Assembly (NCBI GenBank): GCA_021018815.1 | Contig: JAITYX010000004.1 | Span: 8,379,501-8,443,500, forward strand | Direction: 5' to 3' | Origin: Talinum fruticosum | Lineage: Eukaryota; Streptophyta; Magnoliopsida; Caryophyllales; Talinaceae | Length of the DNA stretch: 64,000 nucleotides | Shown here: positions 1-11,277 of the stretch, piece by piece | Layout of the letters: each line of letters begins with the position of its first letter | Position numbering within the stretch: the stretch's first letter is position 1 | The notes under the pieces: model-generated | Told to the model about the DNA's origin: nothing | The model's input: the letters and a program-made list of their open reading frames with translations, nothing else | Databases searched by the model: none | Made by a program: the position numbers and the translations under genes

Positions 1-1
1 C

Positions 2-434
2 TTACCCTTTTGATACAAAACCAATAGGCTGATCCATATAGATCTCTTCCTCAAGGTTACTATTAAGCAAGGCAGTCTTTACATCTATTTGGAATAGTTC
101 TAAATCTAGATAGGCAACTAAGGCTAGAAGTAGGCGAATAGAGATAAGTTTCACCACAGGAGAAAAGGTCTCATCATAGTCTTCCCTTTCTATTTGGGTA
201 AAAGCTTTCGCCACCAAATGGGCCTTGGACTTGTCGATTGATCCATCTCGCCCGACATTTTATCTTGAAAATCCATTTATTTCCAATTGATTTACGGTTG
301 GGTGGAAGCTCAACTAGTTCCCAAACCTCATTTCTTGCCATTGAGTCCATTTTGTCCTTTATAGCATCCATCCATTCTTGATGTTTTGGTGAATTAATAG
401 CCTCTACAAAAGAAGTAGGTTCATCTAACTCCAA
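2..434 (-). pseudogene. Copia A reverse transcriptase, N-terminal part
   Basis: Two overlapping minus-strand frames give the start of a copia reverse transcriptase. The right frame holds the conserved lead-in (HQEWMDAIKDKMDSM, then WELVELPPN and NKWIFKIK). The left frame continues with DYDETFSPVVKLISIRLLL, FQIDVKTALLNSNLEEEIYM and QPIGF. In the family these read as YxETFSPV, QMDVKTAFLNG and MxQPxGF. The frame break is near position 217-240. The catalytic YVDD box would lie to the left, outside the window. Confidence 0.85.
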
Positions 435-696
435 TGGAGAACAGAGTAAAATGTGTTCTTCAATTGGAAAAAGACGTCACGGGATTCTCCACGCTCACTC
501 ATTCGGATTCTAGAACCTTTATTTTCCCGACCTATCAAGGATCTCCTCCCCTGTCGTTAAGAGGCATGGAGCCTTGAGTATGTGGAGAATCACTCCCATT
601 ATCCCCTTGGGGCATGGGATCCTGAATGTGTAGACTATTCTGTCTTTCAAGATATAACGGCTGAGGATGAACCTTATCCTCATTTTTTATTCTCCT

Positions 697-942
697 TTAT
701 TTTGACAGAGTATTATCCTCGGTGATTTGGTGAGTATACATATTCTCCCCTTCATCGAGAGATAGTTGGTTATCTGGTTGTAACTCATAAAATTCTAGGT
801 CCTTTTTAATTTCACCAATGCTTGGGAACTCATCATCAAGAAATTCAACATTGCGGGAATCAACTTCCGTCATACCACCGTTTAGGTGTTCTCCAAACAT
901 AACATATCCTTTTGAATGTTCGGGATATCCGATAAACACCAT
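697..942 (-). pseudogene. Copia A integrase C-terminal segment
   Basis: The minus-strand frame reads MVFIGYPEHSKGYVMF, which corresponds to the family motif C(I/V)FIGYPxxxKGYxLY at the C-terminal end of copia integrase. It is followed by an acidic linker typical of the stretch before reverse transcriptase. It lies between the integrase core (1276-1689) and the RT relic (2-434), as expected. Confidence 0.8.
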
Positions 943-1275
943 TTTGGTGGCCCTTAGACCGAGCTTGCTTTGTTAATGAGTTGGGTTGTGTACATAATCA
1001 GTCGAACCCCAAGGTCTCAAATGTTCCAAAGAGGGCTTTCTGCCATACAATAACTCATATGGAGTGGTAGGTACACTTTTACTTGGCATACGGTTAAGGA
1101 GGTAAGCTGCCGTAGCGGCGCATCTCCCTAATAACTTATTGGTAAATTTGCATGCGCCATCATTGACTCGACCATGTCAAGTAATGTACGATTCCTTCGT
1201 TTCGTAACTCCATTTTGTTGTGGAGTACGAGGAATTGTTAAGTGTCTCTTAATACCTTTTTCCTCACAAAATTCT

Positions 1276-1689
1276 CTAAACATATCTCGAGAGGTATTCA
1301 CGACCTCGATCGGTTTGAAGAAGCTTAACTCTTCGTTCCAATTGAGTATCTACGTCCGCTACAAAACGTTTGAACACATCAAGTGCCTCATAACGATGAG
1401 ATAATAGGTACACATACCCATATCGTGAATAGTCATCAATAAGAGTGAGGAGATAAGTAGCCCCATAATGAGCTTTAACATTCATTAGTCCACAAATGTT
1501 AGAATGGATAATCTCTAACGAACTTGATGCCCTTGAATCCTTACTAAAAGGTTTCGTAGTAGCCTCGCCAGCTAAACATGACTCACATTTAGGCAATTTA
1601 ACCTTAGTGAGTTGGTCTAAAAGGCCTTCTTTAGCAAGTTTACTCATTCTGTCTTGGCCAATATGGCCAAGTCTAGTATGCCATTTCAC
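1276..1689 (-). pseudogene. Copia A GAG-pre-integrase and integrase core
   Basis: The frame begins with the HHCC zinc-binding region: WHTRLGHIGQDRM followed by CESCLAGEATTKPF. The catalytic core follows, with LLTLIDDYSRYGYVYLL and LLQTDRGREY. The position that normally reads HSD(V/I)CGP, the first catalytic Asp of the DD35E triad, reads HSNICGL here, so that Asp is replaced by Asn. The second Asp (QTDRG) is kept. The frame stops before the catalytic Glu. The loss of a metal ligand and the truncated frame both indicate an inactive copy. Confidence 0.88.
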
Positions 1690-2248
1690 GATTCATAATC
1701 ACAATCGAAACGTGAGACAAAAACAGAAGATGAATTATTATAACAATCATCTAAATCCAAAATTAAGAAATCCTCTTTCAAAGTTGCGTGGCCAAACACA
1801 TTGCCGCCATACAAAATGTTCAAACCATCTGAACAAGAACCGAAAGAAAAACCTAATTTTAAAAGAGAAATAAGAGATAAAAGACAACACTGTACCCCGG
1901 TGCATAAAGAACATTGTGAAGAAGCAACACATTTCCTCCACGCAACCTCGAGTTGGTATGTGCCAATGCCAAGGACATCTTCGATAGTCTCATTTCCAAG
2001 CGTGATAGTTTTGACTCCTATTTGTTTTGAATCGTGTGCTTTAAGACTCCCGTGTCTCGCAATCCAGCTTAGGAAGACACTTAGAAACTAATGCATGGGA
2101 ATAAACGCATAATTCACAATCATACGCAAAGGAAGGTACCTTAAGTGGCTCGGGGACAATCCTAAGCAAAGTGACCTTTCTTACCATAGTTATAACACTT
2201 CACACGTGCCATGTTCTTTTCTATGTTGACTTTAGCCTCTCTTTTTGG

Positions 2249-3009
2249 CTATCCCCCTCGGGTCCAAGCTTTTGCGAGGGCGCAAATTCCTAGCTTGCTT
2301 ACCTCGATGAAATTTATTTTTTTGGGTCCATGACCCTTAACAACAAGAGCCACGTTAGTAGGCTTAAGTGCCTTCCGACGTTTCTTTTCCATTTCGAGTT
2401 GGACAAAAATTTCATCGAAAGTCTTAATGTTTTCATTATGAGTCATAACAACTTTAAAATATGCCCAATGATCGGGTTTTTCGGAAGTGCACGAATCACA
2501 TTCATAACTCTGCTCATGGTTTGAAATTTCTTGTCCTGCAACCTTAAGATCACGAACCATAGCACTCATGGTTCGTAAATGTTCGATCCACTGAGCGACT
2601 AGAGTCAATTTCATATTGCAACCACTTTAGGTGCAAAGTACGAACCCTAGTAGCCGACGTTTGACCAAATTTTGATCTTAAGTCTATCCCACATGTCTTT
2701 AGCAGTGGGGCTTGACTCAAACTCTTGCAAAAGATCATCATGCATGTAGAACAACATAGTACAACACACTTTTCGATCTCTATTGGACCAGGCTTCATAA
2801 GCCTTCAAGCTATTTTGATACACCTCAACATCAATGGGTTTGCCATCTTTGTCTTTGTCGGAAGGTTTTGGCATGAAAGTTGTTAGATGACTCAAGACTT
2901 CTTGTTCACTTAGAAGATACTGAATCTTCTTATGCCAAATATCATAATTTGTGCTATCAAGTTTTTGGTTAGTGGACAAATCACCAATCATAGCATTTCC
3001 AGTTGCCAT
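2249..3009 (-). pseudogene. Copia A gag (UBN2-type capsid region), frameshifted
   Basis: The frame starts with MATGNAMIGDLSTNQKLDSTNY at 3009, a typical copia gag start, followed by NYDIWHKKIQYLL and TAKDMWDRLKIKI. It then shifts frame near 2650-2700. The following frame carries LHLKWLQYE and, after another shift, HLRTMSAMVRDLKVAG and KTFDEIFVQLEMEKKRRKAL. The zinc knuckle expected downstream was not recognised. The region 1700-2240 should hold the protease but shows no clear D(S/T)GA motif. Confidence 0.8.
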
Positions 3010-3019
3010 ATCTACAATT

Positions 3020-4600
3020 GTTCATATGAAGAAAAATGATTAGGCACAATCTAAATTAATTAAATTATTCAAACTTTCATTATCCATGTCATACGATAAA
3101 AAAATCGCTAAACTCATAATCATCTCATGTAGACATGAACTAGGACTTTTTATAATCTAATTAATATATACATTAACCATAAGAAACAAAATCAAATGGA
3201 CTTTAAAAAATACCAGAGAGTTATTTAATTTCATTATGTAAAAATAATTTACATTTATTTAACATTACTTAGATGCTAAAATTTTCAATTTAAAATTAAA
3301 CAATACAAAATTATTTAATTTCAATATGTAAACCTAAATTACATTCATTTAGCATTACTCATATGTTAACATTTTTATACTAGTAAAACAAATTTACATA
3401 TATTATATATAAAACTTATTGATATATAATTATATAATATAAAACAAATTCATATTATTGCCTTTTCTATTATATCAATAATGCATTACTTAATTTACAT
3501 AATATTATTAAAAGACATGTCACATGAAACAAATTCACTATTATGATTTAACAGGCTTTCATTCTAAACATATTCTAAATATAGGGAAAAAAACAGATTA
3601 CATAAATCATGAATCAAAATCATACAAATTAGAATATCTATCACAATTTATTTTATTATAATTTGTTAAAATTATGATAAAATAAACAAAATAAAAAAAT
3701 GTACAAACCGACCATAAAACCAAAAATCACAGCCTGCACCCTCTAATTGCATAAAACCCTACTCTCTCTCTCTTACCTCTCTCGGCTTCCCCACTTTCGG
3801 CCCTCCTTAAGTCCCCTACCTTCGGCCCTCCGACTCTCTCTCCTCTTTGGACAGCCATGGCTGTCGAGAAGCCCCCAAAAGAGCTGCCTTTTGCTCCCAT
3901 GGCTGTTGTTTATGGCCATCGAAAACACCACCAAGCACCTAAATGATGCCTTATCCCACCTCCCTTTCCGCCGACCAAAAGCGACCCACAAATCTTTATC
4001 TACGTTATTTTGACGAAAACTCCACCGCCAAGGTGTAGATCGGCCACAAAGCAAGTGTTTGACATATCCTTGCTCGTAAATCACAAAACCATGGCGGCGC
4101 GTGACATACATGTACCACCATCGAGGTCGATTTTTGTGATAAATCATTGCAATTGCGTAGATCGGTGATCGGGAAAAGGATTCGAGAGGGTAATGACTGG
4201 CAAAACGTTTTTATAGCGGCGCGTGTCCCTCATGCGCCACCCCTCTCGGTGGTTTTCCGATGGGTTAGTACGGTTTCTTTCTCCCATTCCTTTTCTACTT
4301 CTACGTTAAGAGAGAGTCGGGGTTAGTAAGATCCGGGCTAGTTATAGATATAGGTGGACATGGGCCACCGAGGCCGTAGCACGATGGGGCGGGAGCCGTT
4401 ATCTGCAGCAATTGGGCATGACTATGGAACAATAAGGTCGGGGTCGGCATGGAAGGGTGAGGGGCAACACGAAGCACGAAAACTATGAAAAGATTGAACA
4501 CTCATGCTTAGTAAATAATCATGCTTTGAACACGAAATAACGGAATCAAATTTCCTAAACTAATCGAGGCTAAAACAACGGGCTAGAAACATGCATCCTA
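3020..4600 (-). other. Untranslated leader of copia A, no gene seen
   Basis: This stretch lies between gag and the primer-binding site. The part 3040-3720 is very AT-rich. The part 3740-4250 is more mixed, with a CT-rich tract near 3757-3850. Short frames on both strands show no recognisable domain. I read it as the element's leader, possibly with captured or inserted sequence. Confidence 0.5.
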
Positions 4601-4612
4601 GGCTCGATACCA
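4601..4612 (-). other. Primer-binding site of copia A
   Basis: The minus strand reads TGGTATCGAGCC, close to the plant initiator-tRNA-Met binding site TGGTATCAGAGC. It lies directly inside the LTR end, as expected. Confidence 0.75.
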
Positions 4613-4710
4613 CTATAGGAAATAATTAGGACTAACTCGTGCGGAAGAAAATTTGATTGAAATAGCCCATAGTCTTATTCCAAGTGTCCTTAATAAGCAA
4701 AGTCCAAGTT

Positions 4711-4794
4711 CTGCCGAGTGTCACCTTCCCAAATACCTCTGCCGAGTATCACCGTCCCAAATACCTCTGCCAAGTATCACCGTCCCAAGTACAC
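4711..4794. repeat. 28-bp tandem repeat, three units, inside the copia A LTR
   Basis: Three units lie end to end at 4711-4738, 4739-4766 and 4767-4794. Units 1 and 2 differ at two bases, and unit 3 has a few more changes. The shared core is CTGCC(G/A)AGT(G/A)TCACC. In the element's direction this is in the R/U5 part of the LTR. Confidence 0.85.
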
Positions 4795-4963
4795 AAGTGT
4801 TGTAATTAGGATTTCGGGGCTACTAGAGTCCCAGCTTCTATCCACGACCCAAACCTAATAGCCTTAAGATGGTAGGCTCGCGTGAGAGAATATTAGGAGA
4901 GATTTTATATTTTGAGAATGTTTCGATTTCGAGTGTGTCTTCTCATAGAGCACAAATTAGCTC

Positions 4964-4971
4964 TATTTATA
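4964..4971 (-). promoter_or_regulatory. TATA box of the copia A LTR
   Basis: The minus strand reads TATAAATA within TTTGTATAAATAGAGC, about 180 bp inside the outer LTR end. This fits the U3/R boundary of a plant copia promoter. Confidence 0.6.
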
Positions 4972-5479
4972 CAAATAAATCAACCTATGATTTAAATGAC
5001 AAATTAATTAACATTGATTTCCTTAATCAATTTCTTTGTAATAGACTATTGATTCCCGGAATCAATACAATTCAATCTGTTTAGTGACCGTTACAAATAT
5101 ATGCATACAAGAAATATGTATTTTACCAAGCAAATTCACATGTGAATACAACAACTCCAACGATTGCACCAATAATCACTCCGATGATAACACCAGCAAT
5201 TCCAGAGCGAGAGCAAGACGATGAAACAAAATCCAATGAAACAACAGTAGCAAGGTAACTCCTGAATTTGTTCCGATTCGATTGAAAAAGGAAGTAGACT
5301 ATCCTGGGCTGATAGACTATAGGGATTGGAGCAAACTAAGTATGGATATATCTCGTGAGGAGAAATATAGCATTGATATCCGTGAGGAGAAGTAGACTAT
5401 CATGGGCTAGATTCGGATTAGATTATATTGCCCTAATTGAGCACAATGGACGAATGATTCAAAAGATTGAAGTAGAAGA

Positions 5480-6070
5480 TATAGCATCCAAAATTGAATA
5501 CCGGGAATCAACGTTGATATGCAAGACTTTGGGGGAAAATCCTCCTTTGACAAGTAATTGAAGGTTTTCCGAGTAGAATCTAGGGTAGGAAACTCATTCA
5601 CAAAATTGTCAAAAAGGAAAATAAAGTGTACCTAGTTTGATTCCATGCAAAAATGGATAGGGATAATATCCTTAAATAGAACATCTACTATTTTGACAAA
5701 CAAAAAAACCCATGATTGTTAAAGAATAGGAACTAGAGATGGTCTAAATATGGAGGTCATAACATATGTGCCAATTTGGGTTTAATTTCCACGGTTACAT
5801 CCCAAATTCGGGGTTTGATGGGTTAAGTAAGGGAGAAAGCTTAGTTGGAATGCCTATAGTTGCTGACAAAATAACAACTAAAAAGGGAGACCGAGCTATG
5901 CTAGAGTGTTGATAGAAGTAGATATCACAAAGTCAATCCCCGATGAAGTTGAATTTATTTATGAAAGGGATGAACTGATAATATAGGGAATTCTGCCTGA
6001 ATAGGCCCCCGAGAGATGTACAAAATATAACATGTATGGGCATAAAGTGGAGAATTGTAGGAAGGGAATC
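5480..6070 (+). pseudogene. LINE 1 ORF1 relic: DUF4283-like part and zinc knuckle
   Basis: Near 5525 the frame reads GENPPLT, and it can be followed through several shifts. Around 5880-6065 it reads RARVLIEVDITKSIPDEVEF and then CTKYNMYGHKVENC. Plant LINE ORF1 proteins here have YARVL(V/I)EVD and a CCHC knuckle CxxCxxxGHxxxxC. The second Cys of the knuckle is replaced by Tyr. ORF1 is the RNA-binding protein of the element. Confidence 0.7.
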
Positions 6071-6509
6071 AAGATAGTATGGAGGCCAAAAATTACAACA
6101 AAAAGAGACACATGACCAAGACGACCAGGAAGTCACCTGTATAAATCCTGCAGTTCGGAATGATATAGGCCCGAGAGCGAGCAATGAGGTTAGAGAGCCA
6201 TCCATGTTTGAGGTGTTAAACCAAGTTATCGAGAAGGGGAGTGAACAAAATATGCAGCAAAATTAAAAGGAGGCAACTGGTGCTACTGAGGTAAAAAAGA
6301 CATATCCTAGGGGGACCCCGGGGTTGATAATGAATAATATAACATGCTTGGAATGTGAGGGGCATGAATAGGCCCTCAAAACAAAAGGAGATCATGTCCC
6401 TCCTAAAAGATAAGATAGTCAAACTGGCTGGATCTGTTAGAAACAAAAATTGCAAAAGAAATATCGACATAGTGGCAAGGCACATGTGTAGAGATTGAAA
6501 GGTAATTAC

Positions 6510-7093
6510 TAATGTCACCGATGATTCCAACAAGTAGAATTTGGTGTGTTTGGGAGCCAACTAGTTATAAAGTCTCAACCATCAATATACATAATCAATG
6601 GATACATTTGCATGTCAAGATTCAAAGTATGCAACAACACTTCTACTTGACAATAATATATGCTTCTAATGATGATATTGAAAGAATATTGTTATGAACT
6701 CAATTAGAGAAGATCAATACTCAAATGGAGCCATGGATTATTGCTATGGGATTTAATTGTGTACTAGCTGGAAATGAGAGAATTGGTAGGGCAAAGATCT
6801 TATATCAAGATATGGTGGAATTGAAAATTGTATTGATAACTCGTCGGTTGCAGGAAATGAGGCACCAAGGGCAGCTCTTCACATGGACAAATAAGCAAAG
6901 GGAAGCGAGCATAATATATTCTCAATTGGATAAGATATTCATCAATGAAAGATGGATGGAGATTTACACTCATATGGACTATAATGCCATACCCGAAGGT
7001 GTCTCGGACCATTGTGCACTAATTATTAGTGATCATCACATAGAGCATAAGGCTCTTCCATTTAAGTTCTCGCAATATGTGGAGCATGCATAA
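6510..7093 (+). pseudogene. LINE 1 endonuclease relic
   Basis: The best frame is 6725-7093. It reads WIIAMGFNCVLAGNERIG, then LFTWTNKQ, SQLDKIFINERW and GVSDHCALI. In L1-type endonucleases these are GDFNxVL, xFTWSN, xLDRxxxNxxW and SDHxPL. The metal- and phosphate-binding Asp of GDFN is absent here: GFNC looks like loss of one codon. The SDH motif is kept. The upstream part (6519-6697) contains IIYASND. Confidence 0.85.
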
Positions 7094-7439
7094 CAAATTT
7101 AAAGAGGTTGTTGGTAGAAGTTGGCAGTATGATGGCAAGGGTACCAAGATGTTTCAGGTTGCATAAAAACTAAAAGTCAGTTAAAGCGGGTTTGAGAATG
7201 TTTCACATAATGAAATTCAAGGGTTTGGAGACTATAATTAAATAGATAAGAGCTTATCTAAATGTGACACAATCACAAATATTCCAAGGGACAGGTACAA
7301 ATGGGTTTATGAAGATGTTTATGAAGATGGGAAGATTGAAGAGGAATTGATCAATTATTTTCAAAGGTTGCTAGCAGCAAAGTTAAGAAGGAGAATAAAG
7401 TGGTCCAGTCAGTAACTGGATCTAGCTTAACGTAATAGC

Positions 7440-7706
7440 AAAGACAGGGCCTAATTAGGACTTTCACTATAGTTGATGTCAAAGAAGCAATGTTTTCCAT
7501 TGATAGCACAAAGGGCCCAGGGCCGGATGATTTCACAAGTAAATTCTACACTCGGTACATGGCAAATGACAAGGGAGGAGGTAAGTGCAGCTATATTGGA
7601 TTTTTTTCTCTTGTGGGATATTACTAAAGCGACTCAATACCACTCGCTATAACATTGATCCCAAAAGTAGACTCGTCCAAAACGCCAAGTGATTACAGAT
7701 CGATAT
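7440..7706 (+). pseudogene. LINE 1 reverse transcriptase, first part (before the solo LTR)
   Basis: The sequence encodes DVKEAMFSIDSTKGPGPDDF, the well-conserved start of plant LINE RT (EVxxALFSIxxxKAPGPDGF). It runs to LIPKVDSSKTPSDYRSI at the insertion point. Joining it across the LTR and one TSD copy gives DYRSISYCNTFYK, matching the family FRPISCCNxxYK. This shows the exact pre-insertion frame. Confidence 0.85.
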
Positions 7707-10613
7707 TGTAACACCCCTAGACCCACCCTAGGAGTATTACATGTCGTGGTTCCCGAGAGGAACCCCTAAGGCTGCTTAACATCTCAACTTGGGGTTAATA
7801 ACCCTTTCTTCGATTGGCGGAAGCGTAATTCTAGGTTTTCGAAGGTTTTTCTGGAAATTTCGGCAGAGTTTCCTCCGTAAACCGGCTAAACCCATATGCT
7901 TAAAGCCCTAACCCCGCACGAAACACAATCTTAAACTCAACGAGCCACACGCTCGGAGAAACACAACACAACTCAATGAGCCACACGCTCGGAGTATTCA
8001 CATAGGGATTTACATTCATAATCAAACTTAAGCTCACATACAATAGTCTTTACAACATCTTTATAAACAAAAGACAGAAAAACAAGCAAGTAAGTCCAGG
8101 CATCTCCTATTCGTCTCGCTATTTCCAAAAGCCAAAGGCAACTCCTGCCGGTCTTAACTTCAGTACCGAAATGTTGGTGAGGTCATGAGCTCACTAGCCC
8201 GATGAATAACCCAAACCCAACCCCGAGTTTCACTTTGCACATTAATTCATTAACAAACACACGTAAGTTCTCAATTCATTCATAACGTGCGATTCGGATC
8301 AAATAAGCTTAAGACATGCGAGATTCTAAACTTACCAACTTGCCGAGAGACATAATGACATCATTTGCTTATGAATTCAATCAAACATGCTTCATTCATC
8401 TTTCTACGCAAGTAAGTCATAGAATCATTCATCATGCAAATCATTCATCACATAAATCATATCTTAGTTCTTGTCCTATACATTTCTTATGAAAATAGGA
8501 TTCGATCTTCTTCTCATTCTTTTTCTTGAGTTCAATCATGTATTTTATAAATCATCGATTCGTTCTTTCTTGTTCGATATGCACGATCATTCGCTTCTTC
8601 ATATCATAATTCTTTTAAGTCTTCTTAGTTTCGAATGGAAAGAAGATTTATGTTATGCTCTAAAGACCCAGTTCTTGGAGCCAAAACAATTCGTGGGCTC
8701 GGCTCACGGAGGCATACAATTCATGGCCTCGAGGCAAAACAATTCGTGGCCTCGAGGCAGCCTCCCATCCCCGAAGGACGCATATCGTCAATAATTCTTG
8801 GAAGCAATTCAATTCGTGGCTTCGGGTTGACGAGACACTTCTATGGCCATAGCTTCAAAGGGTTCTTTAATTCGTGGGGTCTTAGATCAATAACACAATC
8901 CTTTCTCCCTTCTTTAGTTCTTTATGTTTCTTATCTTCTTATTACTTATACATAAGAAATACTTAATTCATATAATTCATGCTTAGCACGTTCATGCGTA
9001 ACTTCTTCAAAACAAGCAATTCACATAAGCAAGTTCTAACTCAACTATAATCAATTCATTTCACATACGCATGCTTATGTCATTTATAATCGATGAATTC
9101 GGGATAAACACATAATCACATAAACATGCCAACTAGGATTTCCATCAATGAACTCATCGTTTTCATGATCGCGTATTATCGCGTATAAGTAATTTATGGT
9201 TCTATAACTTTCCTTAATCAATATATATCTTTTAATCTAGCCATATAGCTTCTTAAATCTCAGTTCTTAATTCAGTTACTCACTTAGTTCCGATTTAGCC
9301 CAAAACAGGACATTTTCACTTAAAATTGCATATCTCCCAATCTACTCATCCAATGCATACCAAATTTTACACGAAATTTCCATAAATTGCCACGAAGTTG
9401 CAGTAAAAATTACAGGAAATTTAGGCTACACATGAACTCACCGAAATTCGGACAGCATGCTTAATTCATAGAAATCTGCACATGAATCATGAAATTCAAT
9501 TCCCCGATTTTTCTCAATAATTCTGTTCAAGCTAACTTCCCTAAATTCTCAATCACACAGCTCCATAATCATGCTCAACAATGCTCAAATATCATTAAAT
9601 TCATAAACTAGGCATAAATTGCAACATACTTTTCAATTCATGAGTTTCTAGTTTCTTCAATTTAAGCCTCTAACTTCTTCAATTAACTTATGGTTTCCAA
9701 TTTTATACTTCGAATTCAAGTTCAATCCACCTAATTCATTTCATTTCTTGAGGATGAATTCGAATTGCTCACCTTAGATTCTTAGAGGTTCTAAGAATTC
9801 GGCTTTGGAAGGTTTTTGAATTAGTTTCGATTTCTGTTTCCCTTTCTTCCTCTCGGTTCCCCCTTCCTTCTTCTTCCCGGCGCCCACCGCTTCTACCCTC
9901 GCTTAAAATCTCGCTGCCTCCCTCTCGCTCTGTTGTCTTTGGGTTCTCAAACCCCTAGCCTCGGTTCTGTTCGGTCTCGCCGGCTCCGTCTTCGCGCTAG
10001 CCGGCCGTGCAGCCCACGTCGTGCTCCTCTCGCCTCTCGTCCCTGCGCCGGCTCTCGTCCTCCTCTCGCTTTCCTCGCTTCTGCGTTCTTTCGTTCCCCT
10101 TTCTTTTTTTCTCTCGCTTGGCTTCCCGAGCCCTCGCTCTCCCTTCGCCCACCGGCGGCGGCGTCCCCGCCGCTCGAGCGGCCACGGGCCGCCGGCTCTC
10201 GTGCTTCCTCCCTCTCTCGCTTTCCCTTACTCCCTCTCGCTTTCCCTGTCTCTACTTCTTTCCCGTTCCTTTTTCTTTCCCCGCTTCGCTTCTTCGTTCC
10301 TCTTCTTTTGTTCTCAATCCTAATTTCTCTCTCCTCTTTAGCTAATTACACATAATGGGCTCGTTGTTTCATTCCAATTGGACCCTTAATTCCCAAACTT
10401 CGGTTTTACGCAAGCACTCCTACTCTCAACTGCCACCATCCTTCTTCATTTCTCATTTCCTTTCTTTTTATTCTAATTGGGCCCAATTTCAATTTCAATA
10501 GGCCCAATAAGCTAGCCCATGCTCGGTTTCGGTTCTCGGCTCTTAATTCCGATTCGGACAAAATTCTAATAATTCACTACCAGTGCAAACACCTGAAATT
10601 TCCGGGTCTTACG
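7707..10613 (-). mobile_element. Solo LTR of a Ty3/gypsy-type retrotransposon (copy 1), minus orientation
   Basis: The plus strand starts TGTAACACCCC and ends GGGTCTTACG, flanked by GATAT on both sides (7702-7706 and 10614-10618). The outer end should read CA on a TG..CA LTR but reads CG, a point change. The right end read backwards (CGTAAGACCCGGAAATTT) matches the start of the second solo LTR at 18397, and its left end matches that copy's right end in reverse. No internal retroviral genes are present, and 2.9 kb suits the long LTRs of plant gypsy elements (possibly Tekay/Del chromoviruses; clade not proven). The GC-rich, CT-rich tract at 9930-10330 gives long Arg/Ser/Pro frames that are not genes. 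Confidence 0.82.
8686..8826. repeat. Short diverged tandem repeat inside solo LTR 1
   Basis: A unit of about 21 bp containing AATTC(G/A)TGG(C/G)CTCG is seen four times, with the last copies more diverged and spaced further apart. It lies within the LTR. Confidence 0.6.
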
Positions 10614-10618
10614 GATAT

Positions 10619-11150
10619 CTTATTGTAATACTTTTTACAAAGTCATATAAAAAATGCTTTGTAAAAAATTAAAAGTTATCATACCTCATGTAATTCAAAG
10701 AAACCAAGCAAGCATTTGTGTCAAATAGGAATATCATGCATAACATCATGATTGGTTGGACCTGGTGAGGTTTTACGAAGAAAGAATGTGCCCCCAAGTT
10801 GCATTATAAAAATTGACATTAGGAAAGCCTATGACACTATAGATTGGACTTTCCCAAAAGAAATGATGATTGAGGTTGGTCTTCCAAATAAGCTTTTGCA
10901 CTCGGATTCATACTTGTATATCCACAATATCCCTTTCATTGAGCTATAATGGGGCATTACATGGTTTCTTCACTACAAGCAGGGGTTTGAGACAGGGGAT
11001 CCTATTTCCTCTTACTTTTTATACTTGGTATGCAATATCTGAGCATATTGCTGAATAAAGTAGGTAAAGATGAAAGGTTTAGCTTCCATCCCGGCTGTAA
11101 AGGAACATAACTCGAACCACCTAATATTTACTGATGTTTTTTTGGTATTT
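10619..11150 (+). pseudogene. LINE 1 reverse transcriptase, second part (after the solo LTR)
   Basis: The region resumes with SYCNTFYKVI. It then carries CIIKIDIRKAYDTIDW (RT motif KxDxxKAYDxxxW), GFFTTSRGLRQG (family GxRGLRQGDPLSP) and, near 11115-11150, HLIFTDVFLVFCK in place of the catalytic LxFADDxLxF. The catalytic DD pair is degraded to DV, so the enzyme would be inactive even without the frameshifts. Confidence 0.85.
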
Positions 11151-11277
11151 TGCAAAGTAAACACACAATTTTTAGCCTCGTATCATGGACGCCATCACAG
11201 AATTTGATGTTGTCTTAGTACTCGGAAGCAAATGTCCACAAGTCATAGGTGTTAATACGTAAACCGAGACAACAATA

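Larger units (their letters stand above)
1..5153 (-). mobile_element. Degenerate Ty1/copia LTR retrotransposon A, cut by the left window edge
   Basis: Read on the minus strand, the order is 5' LTR (about 5153-4615), primer-binding site, a long untranslated leader, gag, integrase and reverse transcriptase. Integrase ahead of reverse transcriptase is the Ty1/copia order. RNase H and the 3' LTR lie beyond position 1. All coding parts carry frameshifts and stops, so the copy is dead. The leader of about 1.6 kb between PBS and gag is long. The clade was not assigned. Confidence 0.88.
4615..5153 (-). repeat. 5' LTR of copia A
   Basis: The inner end is set by the primer-binding site. The outer end is placed at TGTTGTATTCACA on the minus strand, which starts with TG. 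The length of about 540 bp suits copia LTRs. It contains a TATA box and three 28-bp tandem units in the transcribed part. The 3' LTR is outside the window, so the outer boundary could not be checked by comparison and no TSD was tested. Confidence 0.65.

Noticed and set aside
9933..10355. Overlapping frames of 100-140 codons rich in Ser, Arg, Pro and Leu
   Set aside because: They arise from a CT-rich GC-rich tract inside solo LTR 1. Three phases are open at once and there is no domain.
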